A DNA stretch of 41,782 nt from Clostridiales bacterium. GTDB lineage: Bacteria; Bacillota; Clostridia; Lachnospirales; Lachnospiraceae. The stretch spans positions 1 to 41,782 of the forward strand of contig JAJBVE010000012.1 in assembly GCA_020859995.1 (NCBI GenBank). The letters are read 5' to 3'. Each line of letters starts with the position of its first letter. The first letter of the stretch is position 1. Of the stretch, positions 5,404-12,357 are shown piece after piece. Below the pieces are notes generated by a model. It made no database searches. It was not told the DNA's origin and saw only the letters and a program-made list of their open reading frames with translations. The translations under genes and the position numbers were made by a program.

Positions 5404-7682
5404 CTTACGAAGAATTTTTACAACACTTCAAGATAAGCCGCAGGTACGGAGACAAGGCACAGTGTATTTGTCCTGCACATTCCGATAATAAAGCGTCTCT
5501 GACGATTACAAAAGGCAACAGGGGGACATTAATAAAGTGTCATGCCGGGTGTACGTGTGAAGAGGTGTTGACAGCAGTCGGGCTTGCAAAATCTGATTTA
5601 TTTTATGAGGATAGGCACTCACAGGACGAAGCGTGGAAACACTACGTAGAAAAACGTGAGGGAAGAAAAGTAGAAGAACGGTATGATTACGTTTTTATTA
5701 ACGGTGATGGTTATGCTTTTACGAAACTCCGTCTAGACAACAAAGATATGAAAATGGGAATGATGCGAGACGGAAAATTTAAATATAGCTTACGCGAGTA
5801 CGGCGGAAGAAAGGCATTTAATGCACTGTATATACCACAAGGGCTTAAAGCTATAAGCAAGGCAATTACGAACGGCGAGATGATATTTTTGCCCGAAGGT
5901 GAAAAGGATGTAAACACACTTACATCTAACGGTTACATATCACTTACATACGGGAGTGAAGGGGATTGGCAGAAAAATTATGCCGAGATTTTCAGGGATG
6001 CACGAGTCGTTATTCTGGCGGACAATGACCCACCGGGCGCGAGAGTGGCGGCAAGGGCATCAAAGGACATCGGCATAATAGCAAAATCTGTAAAAATTAT
6101 TACCCCTATGCCCGATTTACCACATGGTGATGTATCAGACTATTTTGCGGCAGGACACACGAAAGAAGAATTTGAGCAGCTTGTCAGCCGGGAGACGGAG
6201 CAGGAAAGACCGTTACAGGAAACCGTATCAGCTACAGCCGGGAGTGAATCTCTTGTGCGGAAGTTAGAGCAGCTGGACGCTTGCAATAATTACCCGGCTA
6301 ACGATATGGGGACATCAAGACTATTTGCCGAGGTATTCAAGGATGAATGCCGATATAGTCCGACCGTCAAAGACTGGATGCATTATGACGGCATCATGTG
6401 GCAGCGTGATTATGAAGGAATGGCGGCGCGTGGATGCTGTAAGCAATTGGCAGATGCTTTTTTGAAATATGCTGTAAGCTGCAATCTGGACGGAGAGCGC
6501 AGAACCGCATATTTAAAGTATGCTGTCAGCTTAACATCATATAGAGTCCGTAACACGATAGTAAATGACAGCCGGGAAATAAACCGCTTTACTTCCGAGC
6601 AGATGGACGCAGACGATTATTTGCTTAACTGTCTTAACGGTACGCTTGTTTTGAGCGAAGTTAAGCCATTATTCCGGGAACACAGACCAGATGATTTGAT
6701 ATCTAAGGTGAGCGGCACGAACTATGACCCGGCGGCAAAATATCAGTTATGGGAAAAGACCTTAGACGAAATATTTGAGGGAGATACAGGGAAGATAGAT
6801 TACCTGCAAAAGCTGTTGGGATATTGTCTTACAGGCTGCACCAAAGAGGAACAGATGTATTTTCTTTATGGGGCATCGACTAGAAACGGGAAAAGCACAA
6901 TAACAGAGACATCAAATTATATTTTAGGTGATTACGCAGCTACCATATCACCAGAAACGTTAGCTGTGAAGCAGAACAAAGATTCACGGACAGCTTCACC
7001 CGATATAGCCAAACTGGCAGGAGCGCGGCTTGTGATTGCGTCAGAGCCGCAGAAAAGGATGCTATTTGATTCTGCACTTGTAAAGGCGCTGACAGGGCGA
7101 GATCGAATAACGGCAAGACATTTGTATGAAAATGAATTTTCGTTCATTCCAAAATTCAAGTTGATTTTGAACACAAATTATTTGCCGACCATCACAGACC
7201 CGACAATTTTTAAATCAGGCAGAATAAAGGTTCTTTCATTCAATAGGCATTTTGCCGAGTCGGAGCAGGACTTAACGTTAAAGGAAAAATTACGTAGTGA
7301 AGCATCGGGCATTTTGAACTGGATGATTGAGGGCTATTACAAGTATAAAACAGATGGTTTGAAGCCGCCCGAATCAGTGACCAGAGACACCGAAGAATAT
7401 CAGCATGACTCAGATAAGCTACAGAAATTCATAGACGAATGCCTGATTGAAAGTAAAGGTAACTGTAAAGCCGGGGATGCTTATAAAACTTATGCCGAAT
7501 GGTGCAGATCAAACGGTCAAGGAATTGAAAGCAAAGGTAATTTCTTTTCAGACTTAAAGACCAAAGGAATTTTCAAGGATACCGGGACGGTAAACGGCGC
7601 AACAGTGAAAAATGTTATTGCCGGATATGTGATTGATATATTCACGGAGATTCAACCAGATGAAATGTTACCTTTTGCATAA
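5400..7682 (+). CDS. Primase-helicase (CHC2-like zinc finger, TOPRIM, D5/SF3 helicase), 760 aa
   Basis: This is the likely replication initiator of the element. Residues 18-60 form a primase-type zinc finger (Cys22, Cys24, His27, Cys47, Cys51). About 160-255 is a TOPRIM fold with its glutamate in LPEGEKD and acidic pair in ILADNDPPG. About 300-470 is the D5 N-terminal region. About 485-640 is an SF3 helicase with Walker A GASTRNGKST near 489-498 and sensor asparagine in ILNTNYLP near 588. The C-terminal residues form a winged-helix-like tail. The architecture resembles P4 alpha and the Pri-Rep proteins of phage satellites. The gene overlaps its upstream neighbour by four bases and is followed by a long inverted repeat that could be its origin. 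Confidence 0.95.
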   Translation: MTYEEFLQHFKISRRYGDKAQCICPAHSDNKASLTITKGNRGTLIKCHAGCTCEEVLTAVGLAKSDLFYEDRHSQDEAWKHYVEKREGRKVEERYDYVFINGDGYAFTKLRLDNKDMKMGMMRDGKFKYSLREYGGRKAFNALYIPQGLKAISKAITNGEMIFLPEGEKDVNTLTSNGYISLTYGSEGDWQKNYAEIFRDARVVILADNDPPGARVAARASKDIGIIAKSVKIITPMPDLPHGDVSDYFAAGHTKEEFEQLVSRETEQERPLQETVSATAGSESLVRKLEQLDACNNYPANDMGTSRLFAEVFKDECRYSPTVKDWMHYDGIMWQRDYEGMAARGCCKQLADAFLKYAVSCNLDGERRTAYLKYAVSLTSYRVRNTIVNDSREINRFTSEQMDADDYLLNCLNGTLVLSEVKPLFREHRPDDLISKVSGTNYDPAAKYQLWEKTLDEIFEGDTGKIDYLQKLLGYCLTGCTKEEQMYFLYGASTRNGKSTITETSNYILGDYAATISPETLAVKQNKDSRTASPDIAKLAGARLVIASEPQKRMLFDSALVKALTGRDRITARHLYENEFSFIPKFKLILNTNYLPTITDPTIFKSGRIKVLSFNRHFAESEQDLTLKEKLRSEASGILNWMIEGYYKYKTDGLKPPESVTRDTEEYQHDSDKLQKFIDECLIESKGNCKAGDAYKTYAEWCRSNGQGIESKGNFFSDLKTKGIFKDTGTVNGATVKNVIAGYVIDIFTEIQPDEMLPFA

Positions 7683-7690
7683 TAAGTAAC

Positions 7691-7772
7691 TGTGCAAAAT
7701 GTGCAAATCTCATGTAAAGTTTTGAAAAATTGTTCTATAGGGACTTTACATAAAAAATGCATATTTTGCACA
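7691..7772. repeat. 29-bp inverted repeat, candidate replication origin
   Basis: The left arm 7691-7719 and right arm 7744-7772 are inverted copies. TGTGCAAAATGTGCA matches the complement of TGCATATTTTGCACA at 14 of 15 positions, and ATGTAAAG/CTTTACAT is perfect. A 24-base AT-rich loop separates them. The left arm also contains a 10-bp direct repeat (GTGCAAAA). Iterons with AT-rich DNA directly after a primase-helicase gene are the layout of satellite origins such as those of SaPIs. Confidence 0.6.
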
Positions 7773-7812
7773 AAACTCAGAACAAGCAATTGCAAACTAA
7801 AATAAAACACGA

Positions 7813-7832
7813 TACGGTTTTCCCTTAACGGG
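7813..7832 (+). repeat. TACGG-motif copy C
   Basis: TACGGTTTTCCCTTAACGGG lies 22 bp upstream of the start codon at 7855. It matches copy D at 19 of 20 positions. Confidence 0.6.
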
Positions 7833-7854
7833 ATTTTAGGAAGGATGGTTAATT

Positions 7855-8043
7855 ATGTCAGAAACGAGAAACGAAGCTTGTGAACTTACAGAAAAAAGGA
7901 TTGCGGATTTTCATGAACACCGCACCTGTTTGGGTTCGGCAACCAGCAAGGAAATCTATCAGGCGGCGCAGATGGATATGCTTATTGAACAACTTAGCCT
8001 TATAGCGCAGGAGTTGCACTACCTGACGAGCAGGTTGAGTTAA
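7855..8043 (+). CDS. Small protein of unknown function (62 aa)
   Basis: The start is supported by AGGAAGGATGGTTAATT. The protein is helical, with a leucine-rich C-terminal half (MLIEQLSLIAQELHYLTSRL) that could form a coiled coil. I recognise no family. It opens the rightward operon that continues with the HNH nuclease 13 bp later, and TACGG-motif copy C sits in its leader. Confidence 0.6.
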   Translation: MSETRNEACELTEKRIADFHEHRTCLGSATSKEIYQAAQMDMLIEQLSLIAQELHYLTSRLS

Positions 8044-8056
8044 TGGAGGTGATAGC

Positions 8057-8323
8057 ATGAGATTACATAGCCGTAAATATGAGGAGTATATTCATTCGTG
8101 GAAATGGCAGCAGACAGCGGAATTAAGACGCAAAATTGACCATTACCAGTGTGCAGCTTGTGGCAGACCGCAAACAGACAAATGCAGGTTGCAGGTGCAT
8201 CATATTACTTATGACAGGATAGGGCATGAGGATATTGAGCATGATTTAGTTACACTTTGCCCGGAATGTCATAAAAAAATTCACAAGATTTTGAAACCGT
8301 ACAAATACGCAGATAGGGGGTGA
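8057..8323 (+). CDS. HNH endonuclease (88 aa)
   Basis: The start is set by GGAGGTGATAGC before ATG. The protein is a minimal HNH nuclease. A CxxC zinc knuckle (CAAC) sits at residues about 33-36. The catalytic segment LQVHHITYDRIGHEDIEHD follows at about 51-69, and LCPECHKKIH completes the beta-beta-alpha metal fold at about 73-82. Small HNH proteins often lie beside terminase genes in phages and satellites and assist DNA packaging or cleavage. Here the next gene is a possible small-terminase-like protein. The nuclease call is secure; the packaging link is inferred. Confidence 0.92.
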   Translation: MRLHSRKYEEYIHSWKWQQTAELRRKIDHYQCAACGRPQTDKCRLQVHHITYDRIGHEDIEHDLVTLCPECHKKIHKILKPYKYADRG

Positions 8324-8332
8324 GGTAAAGCA

Positions 8333-8971
8333 ATGGCGAATACAATTAAAACCGCATCGGGCGCGGAGGTATATGAGCATGGCATCATGGTGTATTTAGA
8401 CCAGTACATAGCCGAAAAAGGTATTGAGGATATGTCAAAGGAAACGCAGTCTAAGTGGAATGCTTGCCTGATGTATATTTACAATAATCTGTTTAAGGCA
8501 GATGATACTTGTGTGAAATACAATAACAAAAACGCCTGTATTGATTATTCCGATTACGAAACTATTGATAGAATCTGCAATATTTATATCAATCTCTGTT
8601 TCGAGTATGACAAAGAAATTTCTGTTATGGGCTTCTCGCTTATGACCGGAATTTCAAGGGATACAATCTATAGTTGGGGGAACGGTGAGTATAGGCTTAA
8701 TTCTTCACACTCCGACGTTTATAAAAAATTGCACGATTTTAACGAAGAATCACTAAGTAATATGCTTGTTTCTGGCAAGAAAAATCCTGTCGGTATCCTT
8801 GGCTGCTTGAATCGGCGGCACGGATGGAATATGCCGGGAGCTGCTAAGGCAGAAGAACCGAAGCGTACACAGTCAATAGATGATATTGCGCGGCGGTATG
8901 GTATCACAGACACTACAAGCAACGCAGATGCAGATACAGAGCCGTTAGAGCCACCTGTAGCAGATTTTTGA
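8333..8971 (+). CDS. DNA-binding protein, possible terminase small subunit (212 aa)
   Basis: The start has GGGGGTGAGGTAAAGCA nearby. Residues about 100-125 (VMGFSLMTGISRDTIYSWGN) are a helix-turn-helix. It is followed by a helical segment ending in GILGCLNRRHGWN, the pattern seen in small terminase or packaging-initiator proteins of Firmicutes phages (recognition helix, then a 'short-chain replacement' and reading LLKAKYGW-like end). The last 50 residues look disordered and acidic. It sits nine bases after the HNH gene. In phage satellites a private small terminase redirects helper packaging. That would fit, but the assignment rests on pattern and context only. Confidence 0.55.
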   Translation: MANTIKTASGAEVYEHGIMVYLDQYIAEKGIEDMSKETQSKWNACLMYIYNNLFKADDTCVKYNNKNACIDYSDYETIDRICNIYINLCFEYDKEISVMGFSLMTGISRDTIYSWGNGEYRLNSSHSDVYKKLHDFNEESLSNMLVSGKKNPVGILGCLNRRHGWNMPGAAKAEEPKRTQSIDDIARRYGITDTTSNADADTEPLEPPVADF

Positions 8972-8981
8972 GGGTGAGCAA

Positions 8982-9197
8982 ATGGCTAAGAAGAAAATGA
9001 CCCCGGAGCAGATACGAGCGCGCCGCGATGAGTTGAAGATATTGTTTGATGTAAACGATCACGACGATGATAAAGTGCTTGATATTATCAGTGATGAGAA
9101 CGGCGAGTTTGAAGAGTCTGATTACTGGATTTTGCGGCTGATTCTGGCAGATTACCAGATCAATTATCGTTCTCCGCCGCAAGACGGTAACTATTAA
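8982..9197 (+). CDS. Small acidic protein of unknown function (71 aa)
   Basis: The start has GAGGGTGAGCAA directly upstream. It follows the previous gene by ten bases, so it belongs to the same operon. The N-terminus is basic (MAKKKMTPEQIRARRDELK), the middle very acidic (FDVNDHDDDKVLDIISDENG), and the C-terminus aromatic. No membrane segment or known motif is seen. Confidence 0.65.
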   Translation: MAKKKMTPEQIRARRDELKILFDVNDHDDDKVLDIISDENGEFEESDYWILRLILADYQINYRSPPQDGNY

Positions 9198-9250
9198 TTT
9201 TACATAGATGCAACTATTAATTTTTCAGAGAAGAAAGGTAGGTAACTAAT

Positions 9251-9559
9251 ATGTTTGATCAGTATAATCCGTATCGGATTCAGCCGGGAGAAAGCGATTG
9301 GCTCAAAGGACAGCGTGAGTTAGCGAGACGCGAAAACGAAAGGGCAGAAACCAAAAGGCGGATGAAAAATCTGCTCGAAAAAGCTGGGGGCAATGACAAG
9401 ACAGTACGCAATAATTATCTTCTGACACCGGACGAACAGTCAGCACTCACCGAAGCAAAACAGAAGTGGGACGAAGAACAGAAGATGGGCGAGGATTTTG
9501 TCAAAGCGTTTACGTATGCAACAGCGCAAAACGGTTACGCACTCCCCCCTAAAGATTGA
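9251..9559 (+). CDS. Small charged protein of unknown function (102 aa)
   Basis: The start follows AGAAAGGTAGGTAACTAAT. The protein is highly charged and mostly helical. Residues about 18-50 (LKGQRELARRENERAETKRR and following) are a likely coiled coil. I recognise no family. It lies in the same direction as the HNH and possible terminase genes, 53 bp downstream of the previous gene, and a 9-bp perfect hairpin follows. Confidence 0.65.
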   Translation: MFDQYNPYRIQPGESDWLKGQRELARRENERAETKRRMKNLLEKAGGNDKTVRNNYLLTPDEQSALTEAKQKWDEEQKMGEDFVKAFTYATAQNGYALPPKD

Positions 9560-9571
9560 TTAACCCGGACA

Positions 9572-9613
9572 TCCTGCTCCCACCTGGCATTTTCTGGATG
9601 AAGTGGAGCAGGA
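9572..9613 (+). other. Hairpin after the 9251-9559 gene
   Basis: TCCTGCTCC (9572-9580) pairs perfectly with GGAGCAGGA (9605-9613). No T run follows, so it may stabilise the message or be a weak terminator. Confidence 0.5.
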
Positions 9614-9739
9614 CGCCAGAAACAACGGTACACAGGGCGCGAAACGGTCAAAATTCAATTTAAAAGCTTTAAAGGTAGACTTGTTAAGGTGTGATTCTCA
9701 AATGCGATTTTGGGCGAGATTTTACGGAGGTTTATTAGT

Positions 9740-10300
9740 ATGAGTGCATCAGCAGCAGATAAGATGATATTTGATTTAATAAAGAGTAGAGAACCGTTAC
9801 AGAAACCGTATCTGTCATTAAGAAAGCTTCTGGAGGTGAAAGAACTTCCAGACGGCTATCTATCAATAGCAGCAGACCGATTTTCTGATGCAGAATTGAT
9901 TGACGGTGAATCAGTAATTATTGATTTTACTGATTTCCCGAATCTGTTTTTGACTTCTGACGGTTTGTTAGACAGCAGACACATCTTAGCAAGCTATATC
10001 TCCCAGAAAGAATTGACGGAGTTATATAAAATGGTATGCAGCCGGGAACGTGAAGTCATGCTATTCAATTCCATGACGGCTATGTTACGTGAAATGACGG
10101 TGAAAGACCTGTTGAAGTATTCCAGACAGGCGAAACCAGAACAGAGAAGATTCTATCTATATGAATTGCGTCAACGTTTGCCATGGACACAGGCAGCGCA
10201 CAAGGTGAGATCAGCGGCGCACCTGTTCCACACCCGAATTAAGTATCATGGTACATTATCGCTGCTTAAGTCAGCTGCAGAATCGTTACAGGAAGAATAA
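9740..10300 (+). CDS. Protein of unknown function (186 aa)
   Basis: The frame can be opened at a TTG at 9710, but ACGGAGG (9724-9730) lies nine bases before the ATG at 9740, so I prefer that start. The protein is helical and soluble. Its C-terminal third is basic (LLKYSRQAKPEQRRFYLYEL, then RQRLPWTQAAHKVRSAAH), which suggests nucleic-acid binding. I recognise no family. A 640-bp gene-free stretch follows. Confidence 0.7.
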   Translation: MSASAADKMIFDLIKSREPLQKPYLSLRKLLEVKELPDGYLSIAADRFSDAELIDGESVIIDFTDFPNLFLTSDGLLDSRHILASYISQKELTELYKMVCSREREVMLFNSMTAMLREMTVKDLLKYSRQAKPEQRRFYLYELRQRLPWTQAAHKVRSAAHLFHTRIKYHGTLSLLKSAAESLQEE

Positions 10301-10309
10301 CCAGATAAT

Positions 10310-10377
10310 AAGGCGGTATCCGCTCCAAACTGTCAAAATATCAGACGGAAAAGAGCAAAACCGCCTTGTATTTTGAC
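10310..10377 (+). ncRNA. Interleaved repeats able to form an H-type pseudoknot
   Basis: AAGGCGGT (10310-10317) pairs with ACCGCCTT (10360-10367), and GTCAAAATA (10332-10340) pairs with TATTTTGAC (10369-10377). The order a-b-a'-b' with 8 and 9 perfect pairs is that of a pseudoknot. Whether it is transcribed is unknown; it lies just after the gene ending at 10300. Confidence 0.4.
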
Positions 10378-10713
10378 CGTAAACGAACGCAAAGCAGATA
10401 AGCCGAGGGATTTACCATCAAAAGGTTGAAATGGCTGTACGGGGCAAATAGAATGCTTTAGGGCTATTTTGTCTAATTGGTATTATCTACAATGCAATAA
10501 TTAAAAGAATCAATGATACCAGAATAACAGATGCACTACGCACACGCGCGTGAGGAATAACTGCAGGACAAATTACGGCACTAAATTCTGCTGCATCCAT
10601 CGGACAAGATCACGCCGGGAAATGGAAGTGCAGGAAGTGACCGCAGATGATTTATTAGAGATTGGAGCAGGTGAGATTGTGACGGATTGCTTTATAGTAT
10701 GGCAGTCGGTCAA

Positions 10714-10733
10714 TACGGTTTTCCCTTAACGGT
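10714..10733 (+). repeat. TACGG-motif copy D
   Basis: TACGGTTTTCCCTTAACGGT is the fourth copy of the recurrent motif, on the same strand as the others. It lies about 120 bp before the recombinase promoter. Confidence 0.6.
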
Positions 10734-10805
10734 TATTTATAACTATGATTCTACAGGAAAGGAGGGTGCAACAGTCGGAGTCTTAAATTGATACAGGCAG
10801 ATTTT

Positions 10806-10908
10806 AAAAGTATCAATTTAAACGTTGTTAAAAATAGTATCAAAAAATCCCTTGACAATGGCTGATATTTGAGTATAATTAAAGTATCAAATAAAACGTT
10901 CGTTTAAA
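10806..10908 (+). promoter_or_regulatory. Recombinase promoter flanked by repeated boxes
   Basis: TTGACA (10852-10857), 16 bp, TATAAT (10874-10879) is a near-consensus sigma-A promoter. AAAGTATCAATTTAAACGTT (10807-10826) and AAAGTATCAAATAAAACGTT (10881-10900) are direct repeats on either side. A third AGTATCAAA lies at 10836-10844, and TTTAAACG is inverted as CGTTTAAA at 10901-10908. These are probably operators, perhaps bound by the recombinase itself. Confidence 0.75.
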
Positions 10909-10944
10909 TAAATACAAAACAGAAATTGAAAGGGGAAAGATACC

Positions 10945-11652
10945 ATGACAAAGATTTACGGCTATTGCAGAATTTCAACGATGAAACAGAAAATCGAAAG
11001 ACAGATTGAGAACATCAAGAGACTTTACCCGGACGCTGTGATTATTAGTGAAGCGTATACAGGCACATCATTAGACCGCCCGAAGTTTACGAAATTGATT
11101 GAACAGGTGAAACGTGATAGGGCAAAGGGAACGAATGTTACACTGGTGTTTGATGAGGTTTCCAGAATGTCAAGGAATGCAGAAGAAGGCTTCAAAACCT
11201 ACAAGATGCTTTATGATTTAGGCGTTGAATTGGTTTTCATCAAAGAGCCACACATCAACACATCCTGCTATAGAGATGCTTTAAACTCAAAAGTGAGTAT
11301 GACAGGCGGTGATGTGGATATCATTTTACAGGCGGTCAATGAATATCTGATGAAGTTAGCGGAAAGACAGATTGAAATTGCATTTCAGACGGCGCAAGCA
11401 GAGGTTGACTTCCTGCATCAGAGAACTTCCGAGGGTGTACGGAAAGCGCAAGCGGCAGGTAAACAGGTAGGACGCGCGCCAGGTGCTACAGTGACCACAA
11501 AGAAAGGAATTGCAGTCAAAGAGATTATCAAGAAACATTCTAAGAATTTTGACGGTAGTCTTAATGATATTGATACTATGAAACTGGCAGGAGTCGCAAG
11601 GAATACATATTACAAATACAAGAGTGAACTGAAAGCTGAAATGGGCGCATGA
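10945..11652 (+). CDS. Serine recombinase, resolvase/invertase family (235 aa)
   Basis: The start follows GAAAGGGGAAAGATACC. The catalytic domain spans residues 1-150, with nucleophile Ser11 (YCRIS) and the conserved FDEVSRMSRN block (Asp70, Arg74, Arg77). A long helix follows (about 115-150), and a C-terminal helix-turn-helix (about 185-230, ending in GVARNTYYKYKSEL) would bind DNA. It is a small resolvase-type enzyme, not a large serine integrase. It sits at the far end of the element from the tyrosine integrase under its own promoter. It could resolve multimers, invert a segment or regulate the element; no clear res site outside its promoter was found. Confidence 0.93.
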   Translation: MTKIYGYCRISTMKQKIERQIENIKRLYPDAVIISEAYTGTSLDRPKFTKLIEQVKRDRAKGTNVTLVFDEVSRMSRNAEEGFKTYKMLYDLGVELVFIKEPHINTSCYRDALNSKVSMTGGDVDIILQAVNEYLMKLAERQIEIAFQTAQAEVDFLHQRTSEGVRKAQAAGKQVGRAPGATVTTKKGIAVKEIIKKHSKNFDGSLNDIDTMKLAGVARNTYYKYKSELKAEMGA

Positions 11653-12030
11653 GACGCTTGAAATGGATGTAAGGAAAGATTGCTTGCCTCTCTTTTTTTA
11701 TTGTCTGTTTGCGCTTCTGGATGCTTCACTGACACGTTACAGGAACAGGCGAACACAAGCTTATATATCATCATGCAGGTGCAGGACAAGCCCGGCAGCA
11801 TGACCGGGGGCATCCCTTTACAGGAAAGCACCCCGGCGGCACACTTAACCCCGGAAGTAGCGCGAAAATGAAAAAAGCCCTTTCTTGAACGTCTCAAATT
11901 TAAAAAAAAACAAAAAGGCAGTCATTATTTTGTAGTGTAGAATTGATACAGATTGAAATTTGTAGGACACAGGTAGCCCACACAAGGACGCAGAAATGCC
12001 GTAATTACGGGCTTTTCTGAATTCTGCAAA
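11653..12030. other. Gene-free right end of the element
   Basis: This stretch holds the two right-end 11-bp arm boxes and little else. A TTG-initiated frame at 11680-11871 begins with a lipoprotein-like sequence (LASLFLLSVCASGCF), but it lacks a ribosome binding site, a basic N-terminus and a sensible tail. I do not count it as a gene. Confidence 0.55.
11962..11983 (+). repeat. Two tandem 11-bp boxes, right-end arm-type sites
   Basis: GTAGGACACAG (11962-11972) and GTAGCCCACAC (11973-11983) repeat the left-end boxes in the same orientation. They lie about 47 bp inside attR. Confidence 0.7.
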
Positions 12031-12077
12031 TTGACTTTTAATCAAGTTGTCCGGGGTTCGAATCCCCGATGTCTCAT
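12031..12077 (+). repeat. attR: 47-bp direct repeat of tRNA-Lys 3' end
   Basis: This copy is identical to 9-55. It lacks the 5' half of the tRNA, so it is the leftover of the original gene's 3' end. Confidence 0.93.
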
Positions 12078-12119
12078 GAAGGAAAGCTGCTAAATTTCAA
12101 GATTTTGCGGTAAAGAGTA

Positions 12120-12146
12120 AGCGTCTCGTGATGGGGCGCTTTTTTA
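12120..12146 (+). terminator. Original tRNA-Lys terminator
   Basis: AGCGTCTC (12120-12127) pairs with GGGGCGCT (12133-12140, with G-T pairs) and leads into a T run. It would have ended the tRNA transcript before the element inserted. Confidence 0.8.
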
Positions 12147-12357
12147 TTTATTAAAGAAAGGTTTATTTTATGTGAAGCTCTTACTTCATACGCGGTTAAA
12201 TCAGCATGATGTATATGAGCGAAGGTAAAAGTTGTATTTCTGTTTTTGTTGCTTCAGAAAAAGGATATTTTCGCAGTTTATACGCTTGCGCTTTGAACTG
12301 GTGAGGGAAAGCAGAAATCGAAAAAGTTCATACTCGGATTAATAGCAGGTTGAGTAT

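Larger units (their letters stand above)
10301..10944. other. Gene-free regulatory stretch before the serine recombinase
   Basis: No reading frame here looks like a gene. The stretch holds a pseudoknot-forming set of repeats (10310-10377), TACGG-motif copy D, an AGGAGG-like sequence at about 10759 with no long frame behind it, direct repeats around 10806-10900 and a strong promoter before the recombinase gene. Fragments such as GCAGGTGAGATTGTGACGG suggest decayed coding sequence. Confidence 0.6.
9..12077. mobile_element. Integrated element in tRNA-Lys, satellite/island-like, about 12 kb
   Basis: A perfect 47-bp direct repeat of the tRNA-Lys 3' end (9-55 and 12031-12077) brackets a tyrosine integrase, a repressor/Cro switch, an excisionase-type helix-turn-helix candidate, a primase-helicase with an adjacent inverted repeat, an HNH nuclease, a possible small-terminase-like protein, a serine recombinase and small unknown genes. 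No virion, large-terminase, lysis, relaxase or type IV secretion gene is visible. The content matches a phage satellite or small mobilisable island better than a full prophage or ICE. The integrase lies 2.8 kb from the nearest end, which is unusual. Boundaries are well supported; the lifestyle is inference. Confidence 0.9.

Noticed and set aside
11680-11871. 63-aa frame with a lipoprotein-like N-terminus
   Set aside because: Starts at TTG without a ribosome binding site, lacks the basic residues of a signal peptide, and the tail has no recognisable domain.
9-12077. Complete prophage
   Set aside because: No portal, capsid, tail, large terminase, holin or lysin is present in 12 kb bounded by clear att sites.
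9-12077. Integrative conjugative element
   Set aside because: No relaxase, coupling protein or type IV secretion gene is visible.
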